Of a DNA stretch of 64,000 nt, positions 34,721 through 47,590 are shown piece after piece (position 1 is the first letter of the stretch; each line of letters opens with the position of its first letter). Source of the DNA: Toxotes chatareus. Its lineage: Eukaryota; Chordata; Actinopteri; Toxotidae. The notes beneath the pieces were generated by a model, which had not been told where the DNA came from, ran no database searches, and saw only the letters and a program-made list of their open reading frames with translations. The DNA lies in the NCBI GenBank assembly GCA_016801885.1, contig CM028894.1, positions 9,121,241-9,185,240 of the forward strand. The letters run 5' to 3'. Position numbers and translations under genes: made by a program.

Positions 34721-37302
34721 GACAACTCTAATGACTTTATTTACTTTCATTTGAAGATTTATGTGATCTGTTATGATCAGTTTTATGAGTCGTGGCTTCA
34801 GAGAAACTCACTGGCAGCAGCCTTAGGCCTTAACGTTTTCTGAGATACGATCTATCACGTGTTACATAACTAGGAGGATGTAAACAAAGAGACAGCGCAG
34901 ACAGGGCCTTGAAAACTTCCCTATTGTCTCTCAAGCTGTCCCACATCATCTGGACATACAGACAGAGGTGGGGGGTTTGGGATGCGACTGCGGTCAAATT
35001 AAGGCTAAGGCTCAGCCTGTATACTAGTAGGATGAAGGCAGATAATGATGGAGGCATGGGGAGGGGGTGTCTAGTGATTAGACAGACTGCCTTAATGTAT
35101 GTCCAGCAGAAGTGTCCTACAGCAAGATTTGGACATGTAATCAACCACTCATTGAAAATCATTTTAGATAAAAGGTATCTACAAAATGTCTAAATATATT
35201 AAAATATAACATGAGGGCAAGAGAGAAACCTTGGATGCAGCATCACCAACATAAGATACGGAGGTAAGCAACTGTATAGACTAACGGTGTCATGTCAGAG
35301 GAAGGAGGGGTTACTGGGGCGGGGTGGACGGTTACTTGTCTGCACATTTTCTTTGTGTGATTCGTGATAATGAGAAAAACAGTAGACAAGGCTCCTATAT
35401 ATAGGACACAGAGCAGGGTTATTATAATCATTCATCTCCATCGCTGGATATGAATGAATTGAGTCACTTGTTTGTGGACCCCGCCTCATTAAAACATATA
35501 GACTTGAGTGCTTATTCATGCTCTAGACATAGTTCAGAAAAGTCCTAGATGTAGTTACAATGTGTCATTTTGTTAAGACAGGTTTTACATTCTTGTCCTT
35601 GGTGAAAATCTCATCTTGAGATAAAACTGTTCTGTGGGGGCCCAGCAGATGCAGGTCTGGGCTTCAGCAATGTCTGACAGCAAACCTCCAGGGTCTCATA
35701 GGAAATCTTCTCAGTGCATGTAAAAAGGAAATGGTTATTAAGCTTGGAAAACTTCCCCCCTTTTGTAAGTTATATCAACTGTGCCCTATATTTTTAGTGT
35801 TTATCCCGTGAAACATTCACAGTTCTCACAAAGAATAAACCAGTTTATCAGTTTACCAGTCTTGGATTTGGTTTTTAGGTTTCTCTGTAACCACAACCAC
35901 ATCAAAACAGTCTTTGAACCCTGTAATGAGATTTCATTCTCTTTGAGTCTTTCATTTTTTTCATGTAATAGTTTTAAAATGATGTTTTTGTAAATTAATT
36001 CAAAAGTTTGTGAGTTTCAGTGATAGTTAAGTGGGAGCATTAGGTCCCCCCTGTCCGAAAGGATTTCATAAGAGTTCTAGAGTAAAACATGGTCTAAATG
36101 CTGGTTTGAAAGTTTTTGCACACTCAAGTCAACAAAATACAGACAGAAAAAAATGTATTATTTGTCATTTTGGGGGAAGAGAATTATTTAAAGATTTTTA
36201 ATATGCAAAATATCAGCAGCTCTGACACAAAAACCCAGATGACTGAATTTTTATTCTAAAAATAATTCATCAGTGATTCAGAATTTGGCTCATAGTTTCA
36301 ATGTTTTCTGCTTTGCATGAGCCCTAGGTAGATAAACTTATTTTGAAGACAAAGTTCTCCTTTTATGTCTTGTTTTTGGTGGATGCTGGCTCTTTACTGT
36401 TATTTCACAAGTGTGTTTATCACCAAGTTGTGTGAACATTGAGGTTTTGTACATGCATGAGTGTGGGCTGGGCTTGTGTAAATGTGGTTTACATAAACCT
36501 ATAATTGCTTTCACATCTCTGATCCCTGCCGTGGGCCTGTGCCTCCCATGTCATACCGCTGAAGTGTCAGCATGACAACCACACTATTACATACATAATT
36601 GATCAGTCTCCATAGTGACGTGAATCTGAGAAGTCATCGCCCTGGTGATATCGATTGGTTACTCGGGTCTTTATCTGATGATGTCATCGTGATTGTGTAA
36701 TTCTTACTTGCTCGTGTTAGAATTAAAACTAATGTTACATGTGGTTTGATGTTTCTACCACTTATAAACCAGATTAGAAGCTGCAGGAGGGGATTTGAAA
36801 TGGTTCAGGTGACATTTGGTCATTTCCAAATGAGCAAGATTCGGTTATTTTGAGAAGATGAGGCTGGTGAACCCGTCACAAATGATTTATGTAAAGGCTA
36901 TTGTGGTCAGACGAGTCAACACATTACCCTAATGCAGGATGCCTATTCACAGAAAAGAGGTCATACACAAGAAAAGAAAATATTGTTAAACATTTAATTT
37001 CATTATGAATAAAATGCCACTGGCCCCGTTGGCCCATTGATGCATAGTATGCTGAGAATGAGAGTGGGTAGCATCCTCATCTAACCTTTTCATATCTCTT
37101 AAATATATCTATGGCCTGAGGTTAGCGGGGTAAAACTGCACCACAGGTTGAAATATGTTCAAATAAACCATCATTGCTTCAAGTGTACATGTATTTCAAG
37201 GTCTCATAGGTTCGGAGAAGCTGCGGTTTGACAGTCACAAGCTGAGACTGATGGGCTTTTGCTTCAGGACAAATGAAAAGTCACCCAGAGTTCAGACACA
37301 GC

Positions 37303-37336
37303 TGTCTGTCTGTGTCTGTCTGTGTGTCTGTCTGTC
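37303..37336 (+). repeat. (TGTC)n simple repeat
   Basis: TGTC units mixed with TGTG. Confidence 0.9.
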
Positions 37337-38720
37337 CGTGTGGCAGATGATCGATGTGAAGTGTTCTCCTGCATAATGTGAAAATCTCAGCGGAGTCGTG
37401 CAGAAAGGGCACTGCTAAAAGTGAACAACAAGCTTTGTACTTCCAGCTCAGTGTGTGTCCCACTGGGTAGAGCATGGCACTGAAACTGTGGGGATTTTGG
37501 CATTCAAGTGCCACAAAGGTCATCCAAATTAAAAAGGTTAGAGGAAAACTCACTGGAATGTAAAGAGGATAGGGTCGTTTATAGGCTCCGTCTATCTCTG
37601 TTAACATCTAAAACAAAAATCTACATTTATATTCAGTCTTATTGGGTAGCTTTGATTTGTTGGAAATAAGATAGGCAATTCTAAAACAGAGAAGCCAGAA
37701 ACTATATTTTAAACTAAAACAAATTACAACAGTGGCAAATCGTAGATAAATACAGTTTCTATGGATGGAAAACATTTATACCACATTTCTCTTGATCAGT
37801 CCCCCCTCGGTCCAGACAAACAATTAGTACTGGAAAAGAATAAATGTCAACACACCCAGTGTGTCTCCTGAAATAGCTGACGCTGGTGTGCTGGGAATGC
37901 AAACACCATGGCGTGATATTGACATTTTGCCAATTCAAGATGTGATTATCTGGCTATTATAACAGCAGTAACTGGGCACAGCAAGACTACAATAACAAGG
38001 CATGGTGGAGGAAAGGATATTATTGATGCAAGGCTGTCAAGCACACACACACGCACACACAGAGACACCAGATTGCCTGTTAGTCTGCATTTACCTACCA
38101 ATAATTACTTTATTTCCACAGGGCTGAAACCCAGAGGGATGAAGCTGGTGTTATGTGTTATTTTGTTGTTATCCTTCTGAGTGGATTGATGGGCCTTGTA
38201 GCTCTCATGATCATACTATGGATTTATCTGATCTGGACATGTGGCTGGATGAATTCATCTGATGTTGACAGACGCTGCTGCCAAATGTAAAAGCTTTCGA
38301 CAGCAGTTACTGAAGTGCTTGTAAATGGTGAGGAAACACAGGATATCTTACTTTGGAAGGAAACTGCTTATATAGTGTTTGCTGTTTCTAAATAAACACA
38401 TTTCACAAATAGAGATTGCATTGCACATGGTGGTGACCCATATTGCTGGTGGGAACACTGGAGAAACCTCTGGTTGTGATAGGAATAATGACGTCATAAG
38501 AATTTAAGTCTTTGTGTCTTCTTGCCCCCCAAATAATCACCCAACATACAGTAAATCCACATAATGAACATGCGGCACCCTTAATCCTGAATGCACAGAT
38601 GATAAAACAAAGGGCTGACTAATCCTGGGGAATTTGTAGCATCACTCATTAATGTAGCTCTTTGTATTAATGAGCTCACTGCACAAGATTGTCACTACTT
38701 TTTCAGAACTGTGCCAGACT

Positions 38721-38760
38721 TCAGCCACATTACTTACAATCACTCTCTTAATGTGGCTGA
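38721..38760. repeat. Perfect 12-bp inverted repeat (stem-loop)
   Basis: TCAGCCACATTA (38721-38732) pairs exactly with TAATGTGGCTGA (38749-38760) around a 16-nt loop. The stem is too short for a microRNA precursor. Confidence 0.9.
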
Positions 38761-41700
38761 TGTTGGCCGACATAGTCCCCCAGGCTGTGGGGCGATGTTG
38801 TCTGTTGCTTTGCAGACCACCTTGTAATTAACCTGTTTATTTTTAAAATGCTTTATGAATAAATCTGACATTGTTTGATGTGACGGATGTACGGTTAGCT
38901 TCACGCATTGCAGCCAAGCAGACTTCTGAAGAGCTTCAGGCGTTGAGTGTAAAATGGCCTTGTTTGTCCCTGGCTCTTATATTTACATTTAGCTTTGAGC
39001 TGCGGGGGGGGGGGCACTCCACTGGCACGGCTTTAATGCATGCTGCTGCAACAGCAGGCAGTTACTCACACCCACACACACACATAAACACACACATGCA
39101 TGCACAGAATAGACAACACACACAGGCTACCCACAAAGGGAAAGCATATGCATGTGTGTATGTGCATGCACACACTCATGGTCACTCAAGCAAATGAGGT
39201 TAATCAAGCTAGCATGATTCAGCCCCCCTTCAGTGGCTGTAATCACTGTGAGTGCCCTCTTCTTCACAGGCTGTAGTGTTGCTGTGTTGCTTGATTCCAT
39301 CTCCACCACTTTATTTAGGTTTCACATTTAACACAATTTTCTTTCTATTCTTTTTTTTTTTTTTTTCCATCTTGCTCATGCCCATAGTTACAGTTGCTGC
39401 ACCTGTCAAGCTTTCCATTCTGGCACAACATAGAGGTTTTTCACAATAAATGAGGCATATTTATTACTCTTAGCATTTTTTGGTACCATGGGTAGTAGTT
39501 TCCTGTACAAAGCAGTTTGTATGGCTTACAGAGGCAGACTGTCCCACAGCTGCAGTACACTGCAGAAGAAGAGGACTCCACCAGCACTGGCAGTGGACTC
39601 CCTGCTGTACATGACCTTTGTTGGTTCAAACTGTAACTCTGTTTGAACTCATAGTCTTTGAAATAAATCTAGAGATGGACACTTTGTCAGCTCTTACTCT
39701 GTTTGCATGAATACTCTTACAGTATCTGAATACTTTCCATGCTCAGAGGTTGTGATCCAATAGTGTATATTCATCCTTTCACACTCCCTTTGCAGCCTAC
39801 CACCATCACTTCTCATTTTGCTAGACAGCACTGGGTGGGTGAGGGGGCATGTGGCATTTCACTGGATGATACATTATAAGCAAATGCCAACTCTGCTGTT
39901 GCTCCATGTCAAAGTGCATAGCAATGTTTCTCTCACAGAAATATGCACTGGTCTGGAAAACCAGAACCTTCTTCCTGTATTTACTTTCCTCCTCCTGTCC
40001 CCAGACACATCTGACCAATAAGCAGAGTGAATGTGCTCATATGGGTTGTAGTGATGCATTTTGGTTTGCTTGGATTTTTCTCTGTGTGGAAAGAATAAGT
40101 GGAAAATGCTCAGAGTTTACGAACTCATCAAATGATTTGGACCGGAGCAAACAAACTATAGGTGTGAAAAAGCCCTATGATGTCTTCCCTCTTTTATGCC
40201 GTCCCAGCTGACAGAACAGGCTATGGTAATGTTGAGCTAGAGGGGGGGAAGGATCTAGGCCATACCTTATGTTATACACAATGGTCATTTTCCTCCCTCC
40301 TTTCTATAGCTAGCCTCCCTCTGGGCCTGGACAGAGAGGCTGTGCTGCTACATGGACTGTGTGCTTGGCCCAGTGTTGGGTTTCATTGTGAATCAATGGG
40401 GTGTGAATAACAAGCACGGGCTTTCTGCAGGACACAGTTGAGCATTAAGTGATGATCTGCAGCAAACAAAGGATCAGAGGGTGTGAGGGACAAACTGTGC
40501 AGGACTGGCGAGGCTTACACACACTTAAAAGATCACACAATACAGTAGGGAGGTCAAAGAAGAGAGGATTACAGACTTCTTTATGCTTTTTTAGTGTTTG
40601 GGAATGCTGTTTTATGCATTAGTGCTTTTGATCTAATTTGTATGAAATGGATAGCATTCACAAATTGCATTATTTTTGAGTTAGCTTACTCAGGACTCAC
40701 ATTTAAATTAATTCAGGCAGGGCTGATGGTTGTCAGGGAGTCTAAGTCAGCACATGTTTTCGTGTTTTCTTCCCCCTCTGCCTAAGTCAACGGTAATCGG
40801 GCCAGTAAGTCAATGAATAGTGTCTTTATTCCACTTGGATGGCTGCATCAAGGATCTACTCAAAAATATCTCCTAGGTGGTCTTGGTTCAAGTGCAGACT
40901 GGAGCAGGAGTGAATTACTGACCCAAAACCTTGTGTTTTTATTCAAAATGACAAGATTAGCTATGCACAGAACTTGTTTCAGGTTGTCTTGAAAACTGGA
41001 TTTGGAGGGAGCGCAGTAACAACATTAGAAGGCTGTGATGCGATTACCAGACCGTTGGTTGGCACATAAATGTGACTTTAAAAGCTGCAAGACTTATGAT
41101 TGTGACACTTCTTGGTAGCAATCACTTTAACTAGTGGAAGTGTCAGAGTTGTAGGGCACAGAAAGCGAGACATAATCAAACATGATGTATGGTTTTGCGT
41201 TGGACTGGGAGTTGGCTGGCAGGAAATGCACATCCATCAAACCACCAGCCAACCTACTTAGTCTCTGACAAAACACTTTAAATTGTGCTTAATTTCATTG
41301 ACTTTTGCAAAAGGACGTTTCCAAACCAAATTTGCACATTATGACAATTAAGTAGCCCTCCTTTTTGTTTCTGCATTTTGACAGTTGAAGGTCATTCAGA
41401 AAAAGGAGGAGGGTCTGGGTTCTGCTCTCAAGTCAGCTCCACTGTCAGGACAGGAAACAAAAACTGTTTTTTTTTTTTTCATTAAGTTCCCCAAAGGATG
41501 TAACTTAAAGCATCAATTTAAATCATGCAAATTATTGTTAGATGTGCTTGCACTATTTGTTTTTTGTTTTTTTGTTTTTTTAAAAGGTAGTTACGCTTAA
41601 TGTAGCTATCATTAGCTCCATTACGTTTAGTTTAATTTGACATACAGTGCAAAGGATTTTTTTTTTTTTCCTTTTCAGATGGACATGTCACCTTTGAGAA

Positions 41701-42138
41701 AATTCTGTTGTTCTGTGCTTATAGAGAGTTTTGACCTTGGAAGGTGAGACCACAAGAATTTAGACATTTGACTGACTTGAAAACGGTTGCAGAACACTGT
41801 CTATGTTATATCTTGTTTTTACTGAGGTCAGTTTTTTTTTTTTTAATTCAATCCATTTTGTTTGAGTTGTATGTGTGTTTTTCCTGAGTTTACTCTTACA
41901 CCAATGTTTCAATTTCCCTATTTGTTCCACCACTCGATCTGTAAAATTTAGGTTTACTTTGGCAATATTTACTGAACATGTTCTTCCTCGGTAGTATCAG
42001 TATTTGGAACAGTCTTGAAGGCCAGTACCACTGTAAGTCAGGAATGTCAAACTCAGTCACTAAAGGGGCTGTTTTTAAAAAAATCCCAGGATTGTACATG
42101 ACTGCAAAGAGGCAGTAGAGTGTTTAAAGCAAACCAGC

Positions 42139-42655
42139 TGTCATGCAGGGGCCAGGAACACAGGGAAGAGGACCCAAATGCAGACACTCAGGCGGGCCAA
42201 TTAATGAAGATATTTTTATAACTAAACAACTGGCTTACAGGTAAACAGAAGGAGAAACTAGAGGACACTAAGGAAGTTTTTGGAAAAAACACAGAAACAA
42301 AAACTCAAAGAAACTCAGGAACTCTTTTGTGAACAACAACAAACAAACAAAAAAAAACAGCAAAGGAGGCAAATACATGAGAACACAGGAAAAAAACACA
42401 CAGGGGACGTGAGCAAACAGACAAACTGACAACACAGAGGCTTAAATTCACAAGAGGTAATTGGGAACAGGTGAAACACATCAGGGAGGGGCAGACAATC
42501 ACAAAGGAGGGAAAAAAGACAAAGACAGGAAGTAACACCACAACAGATACACAAGGAACGCAACTAAAAAATAAAACAGGAAATACTGAAAAGAGCCACA
42601 AAGAAGCCAAACAAGAGTCCACACAAAAGTCACTGTTGGGGGGCTGATCATGACA
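42139..42655 (-). mobile_element. LTR-like interspersed repeat, possible solo LTR
   Basis: Begins TGTCATGCAG and ends GATCATGACA, so it is bounded by TG...CA with the short inverted ends TGTCATG/CATGACA. Flanks are CCAGC (42134-42138) and CCACC (42656-42660), a 5-bp duplication with one mismatch. Read on the minus strand it goes TGTCATGATCAGCCCC ... CTGTCTTTG ... GATTGTCTGCCCCTCCCTGATG ... TTTCACCTGTTCCC ... GTGAATTTAAGCCTC, resembling a promoter-bearing LTR. A related element lies at 58080-58758. No internal gag/pol is present. A MITE is the alternative. Confidence 0.55.
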
Positions 42656-42659
42656 CCAC

Positions 42660-45600
42660 CATGTGTTTTCAGTCAAGTTGGCCTTGCCCCGATGCACTGA
42701 AGATGGGGGGAAGAGGAATTGGAAGAGGCTGCACAGATGCTTGGAAAGCTTTGGGTCGAGGAGAGCAGTGAGGGCCTGGACGAACATGAGAGCCACTAAT
42801 GTTTGTATTTTACAAAACGCAGGGCTAGAAGTTTTGTGAGGTAGTTACAGCTAGCCAAGGGTATTTGGGGCACTGTGAAGCCAAATGGACAACAGTTATG
42901 ACTTTGAATGAAAGTAGCAGTGCGTGACTATTGTTGTGGTATGCTGTGCTTGCCAAATAAAGGACAAGTGAGTAAAATAGCACCGAAGCATAGTATTATT
43001 AAGATACTATCATAAGTTCAGTCCTGGTCAATTTGGTGGCACCCATGGTTACTCAGGAAACAGCAAGCGTGGTTTAATACTACAGCAAACACTACCTGAG
43101 CAACTACTTTAGAACTACAGAAATTCAGTTGATGAGTAACCGGTGCGTCTGTTTACAGTGAAAACAAACACATTAAAGACACATGCCATGTCTTTACCAT
43201 GAACAGGAGTTCAGGAGATATCATTCAAACTACATCATTCTGTTATGGTGGAAAGTAAAATGGCTGCCATGGCCACCACATGGCATTTTTTGTGAAAGCT
43301 GGCACATGTCACCTGGACTATATTGCAGCATAAAAGGCTGTTTGATGTCATGAAAACCTTCAGGAGTACAACTTTAAGCTCATCAAGAACTCTTTCCCTG
43401 CTTTTAAAATGTAGAGGAATAAGTATTTTCTCATGTTTTCTACATTTGTGGACTGAAACCTTTAAATCTCTTCTTCCTCTGAGAACTGTTGGCAGGAAAA
43501 CAGGAAACTTGCTACCTCAGTATTTTCTGTAATTTCTCTTGGCTCCAAAACATTTCAGAACTGTTTCATGTAACACACACGACCTTGTGAATGTCTTTGT
43601 TTTGGTTGTGCTGAACCGAGGTCACCGTGTGTTGTGTCCTTAGGCTAATAGCGGTGCTAAATGAGCCAGGCGAGTTGCAAAGAGGGCAAGAGTCCATCAG
43701 AAGAGTCTGAGCTGATTATTCAGCAGACCTGCTCCTGTACGATGCCGTTTATTCAACTGATAAATCTGTTGGGATGAGTGAGATTTTCTTTCCTTCCTTG
43801 GTAGGGCTGTCAAGTTCGATGTAGTGTTCAAACTGTTGAGTCAAGCCTGTAGGTCTGGGGAGTCGCCGCTGGTTCTCTTGAGGACGGGTGACCTTTTAAC
43901 CCATGGTAGCCTGGGGGTCATCACGCTTTGACCTCGGCAGTCACAAGGGTGCATTCCCACTGAGAGGGTTGAAGGCCTGCACCCCCAAGGCCACGGATAC
44001 GCACACTGAGACAAACACATGCACACACGTTCAGAAGCATAAACACATTTAAAATACCTTCCGAGCTCCTGGGCTCTGCCGCTGAGTTAGCAAAAACAAA
44101 CTGCCTCATTTTAATAATCAAGTTTGACTTTGAAGGGTTTTCTGTGAAGATTATTAAATTTCCCCAGAGTCACAAAGTCTGGCACGGCTTTATTAATTAG
44201 CGCAATGTGTAGAGAGTGATTTACAGCCGGAGTCTTTGGTGTCAGGGTTTAGAGTGGTGGAAATAGGTATCATTAGTCTGCGAGACGCTCTAAGTAGTGG
44301 CTACATACACATAATGAGAGCTTTCATTAGGAATCTGGGAGGATTGGTTATGCAAGGTGAGTAAGTAAGTGTGTGTGTGTGTCTGTGTTGTGGCATGATA
44401 TGCACGAGAGCAAGCACGCATGCTTGTGTATATGTACCTTGGTACTTGGCTTTGTTTCTCTCTCTCTCTCTGTGTCTCTCTCATCAGGGTTGCTGTATTT
44501 GGCAACAAGCAGCAAGTTTCATCAACCTAAGGCAAATTCTCACCCCCCCCCATCTTAACCTCTCGTTCATTCGTCCCAGAATCACCTTCAGCCACCAAAC
44601 CTCCAGCTAACTCAGACCTCACTGATGACTTTGGCAGGTCAAAGTGAAAGCACTGTATGTTTCAGAATGGACATTTCTGCTTCACCTCACATCACCCGCC
44701 TCCTTCAGTGTCTGCCTCCTCCTCTGTGTTTCCATTTCAAATGCATTCATTTACCTCCTGTACCAGTATTTATATTTTTTCATACACTCAAGCTGCAGAC
44801 CATTGATTCCTGGGTGCAGGAGTGCTGTGTGTGTGTGTGTATCATACATAAAGCACTTTACACAGCAGGTTGATGATTTTCCAAGGCTTTACAGGTAGCC
44901 TGGGGAAGTACAGTGTGCTACTGTGTGCTGTTGTGACGCAATAGTGAATTACAAGGTGCATCTGATTAATGTGGTTGGTTAATTTTATAGAAGGTGCCTT
45001 TTGCCTAAGGTTGTTTTACTGCACCCTCAACTTTCCTGTCTGGTTATTGTCTGTGTACAGAGCTAAGTTGATTAATGATAAATACTGGATTACTCATCGG
45101 AGCGGTAGAAAAATAAATAAACAAGTAAATAATGGAGATACAGTTTGTGTTTAATGCAACTGCTATATTGCCCCCCTCTCCCATTTAGCAATGCACTCCT
45201 GTAACTTGTTGGACCTACACAACCAGAGATATCATCTTTTTTATTTCACACATTCTTCTACTCTGGTAAAACATGCACACGTGCATACAGTTTTTTTTAT
45301 TTTCAAACTTGTAGTCTTCAGATCCAACTGTTGCTGGTTTATCAGACTTAGCTCAGCTCTCTCTGGAGCCACAAAATGGCAACAAGTCTCATTCACTTTT
45401 CATATTTTTACAGTGCACCTGCCTCATGACTGAAAACACCTCTTCTGTAAAATGAGAATTTATTCAGCACAATCACACTGAAATGTTAATATGAGCAGTG
45501 CTTTCTTCCCACACGTGTGCTGCTTAGCCTTCTGTGGATGAAACTAGAGTGAGTCTGCACATGCATGGCACAACTCAGCAAACTCTCTCTCTCTCGCCAG

Positions 45601-47395
45601 TGCAAAGCAGCCAATTAACTGCAGACAACACCAGTTCATCATTAACAGTGTGAGTCTCTCAGTGTGTGTATGTTTGTGTCTGTGTGTAGACAGAGGGATC
45701 TCTAACCTTATGTAATCTGTGTATATCCTGTAGGCTTGTCATCTGTTAGTAAATTAATCATTAAGTCCTGCTGCTGCACTGAACCATTTTTGACCTCTTT
45801 TTTTCAAGCTGTGCTTCAAGCTGTTCTTTTATATAATACAAAAGCCTGGGTTTCAGGTTAAGTTGAAATCTAGAAAATTTGCCCCCCGCCCCCGCCCAAA
45901 AAAGGAACATAACACAGATCATATGTATGGAAGCCGAGACTTTTGGTATTTTTATTTATTTATCCAAAAATAATTTCTACCATGCCTCCTTTCTGATTTT
46001 TGCAATTTAAAAAAAGGTATTTTGCTCTCACTGTGAGCCAAACATTTAAACACCTCTCAAAGAGATGAACCAAAATTAGACTTAAATTAAAGGGGTGCAG
46101 GGGACTGAATAGCATTTGGGACAAAATTAAGAGCATATCCACAAGGGCATCTTCAGATGGCTTCGGTCCCCTGAGACTCATTGATCTCAGTGGCAGGTTT
46201 TATCTCTACTCCTGTCTCCCCTGCTGCTGCACACAGCTGGGTGATGATCCTTCAAACAGCTTCAAAGGTTCCTTAAAAAGCACCTCTATCAGAAGATTTG
46301 AGCTTTAGCAAAATTTATTATTATATATTTTTCATCAGTTCTTGTCCTTTCTCTCAGTTTAAATTCATTTTTTTCTCTTTCTCCTTCTCACAACAGATAT
46401 ACACACAGACTCTGTGGGAGTTGGCTGCCATGGTGGCTCAGTGTGTGTGTGATGCCAAGGCAGCAGCCTGGTGCGGCAGTGACTGTGAGTCATAGCTCGC
46501 AAGAACACAGCAAGGAGCCGTGGCACCCAGTCATTACAACACACACATACGTGCTTGCATGCGTGCATGCACCCACGCCACAGGGGTCCAGACAAGGAAG
46601 AAACCAGGTGCAGTGCAGGTGTAGAAGTTTATTTGATTCAAGTTTGAAGTGAGTGTGTTGAGTGGATGAATTTTCCCTCTCCATCTTTTTCTCTCTGTCA
46701 GTTTGTATATTTCTCTCTCTTCTCTGTGTGTATTTATTTCTTCTTCATCAAGTTCCATAAATTCAAACCCATGGAAACACCGAGCCTCAACAGCCAAAGA
46801 GCAATCAACCAAACAAATAACCTCGGCAGAAGACAGGATTAAGCCTCCTGGTGATCGCTTTGTTTACATACTTGAGGAGGTGGGGACGCCGCGCTTGGTT
46901 GCAGAAATCTATGGTGGTGCCCCCCATGCATAAACGCGTGCATACATATTTACGTCTGTGCGCCTGCATGCACACGTCAGCATTTGTAGTTTGCATTAAA
47001 GGCCCCTATTAATGATCTGGAGACATGATAAGATGGAGGAATCCATGCTTGTTCCCTACTCTCCAGTGCTCAGGCAACCTGTAAATATCAGCTGAGGGGA
47101 GCACAGCTGGTTAGCACAGCACAACATGGCACCGCTCTGGTGGCTGAATGCCTCATTGGACTCTAATGTAGCATGGTGAGCTGCAGCACCAATCAGGTAG
47201 AGGGAGTGCACTTATCACAAATGAAGAACTTCTGCACTAAATCAGATAGTCATCATTTGAAAATTGTAAGGCCTGCTCTGATTACCCTTTAGATCCCTTT
47301 AGACATTAGTAAATGCCACTTTAGATGCTGTAACCATGAATGAATTAAGACTTTCAAGTGCACTGACCTCAAATAACAAATAGTAAATCATAATT
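42660..47395. other. Intergenic DNA, no gene seen; candidate regulatory block at 44040-44345
   Basis: The block 44040-44345 is complex with words such as TTTTAATAATCAAGTTTGAC, GAAGATTATTAAATTTCC, GGCTTTATTAATTAGCGCAATG and ACACATAATGAGAGC, reminiscent of homeodomain-rich developmental enhancers. The 163-codon minus frame at 42305-42796 lies mostly in the LTR-like repeat. Short CA/GT and TC arrays near 44373, 44456, 44827 and 46443. Confidence 0.4.
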
Positions 47396-47399
47396 TATG

Positions 47400-47590
47400 T
47401 ACATTAACAAGTGGAGAAGGTGGACAAATGGTCAAACAGACTGTCCTGTAACATACAGGTCACAGGTTCACTCCATACAGCTTTCCATTTGTTGCCACAA
47501 AGAGCCAAGTATTCACTCAGAGCTTTGGCTTTTATGCTCATCAGCTGTAAATCACTGTAGCGAAAGTGTCTGCAGAGTGTCCAAGGTACA
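47400..47590 (+). repeat. tRNA-derived SINE fossil
   Basis: CAAATGGTCAAACAGACTGTCCTGTAAC then AGGTCACAGGTTCACTCC (B-box-like, about 47457-47474) forms a tRNA-like head. About 75 bases later CTGTAAATCACTGTAGCGAAAGTGTCTGC resembles the conserved fish SINE tail GTAAGTCGCTTTGGATAAAAGCGTCTGC, which I recall from many teleosts. Strongly diverged. Confidence 0.55.

Larger units (their letters stand above)
34725..42130. other. Long intergenic stretch, no gene seen
   Basis: No coding frame with a recognisable domain. Contains a TGTC-type simple repeat (37303-37336), a perfect hairpin at 38721-38760, a G-run at about 39003-39013, T-runs at about 39350-39366, 41467-41479 and 41657-41670, and one candidate regulatory block at 36540-36720 with CATAGTGACGTGAA, GATATCGATTGG and GATGATGTCATCGTGA (CRE/ATF-like words). 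Confidence 0.45.

Noticed and set aside
38721..38760. microRNA hairpin
   Set aside because: Only a 12-bp stem with a 16-nt loop, and no extension of pairing outside.
42305..42796. 163-codon minus-strand open frame
   Set aside because: Mostly inside the LTR-like repeat; Phe/Val/Cys-rich translation of A/C-rich DNA. Only its first ~45 residues are noted as a curiosity.
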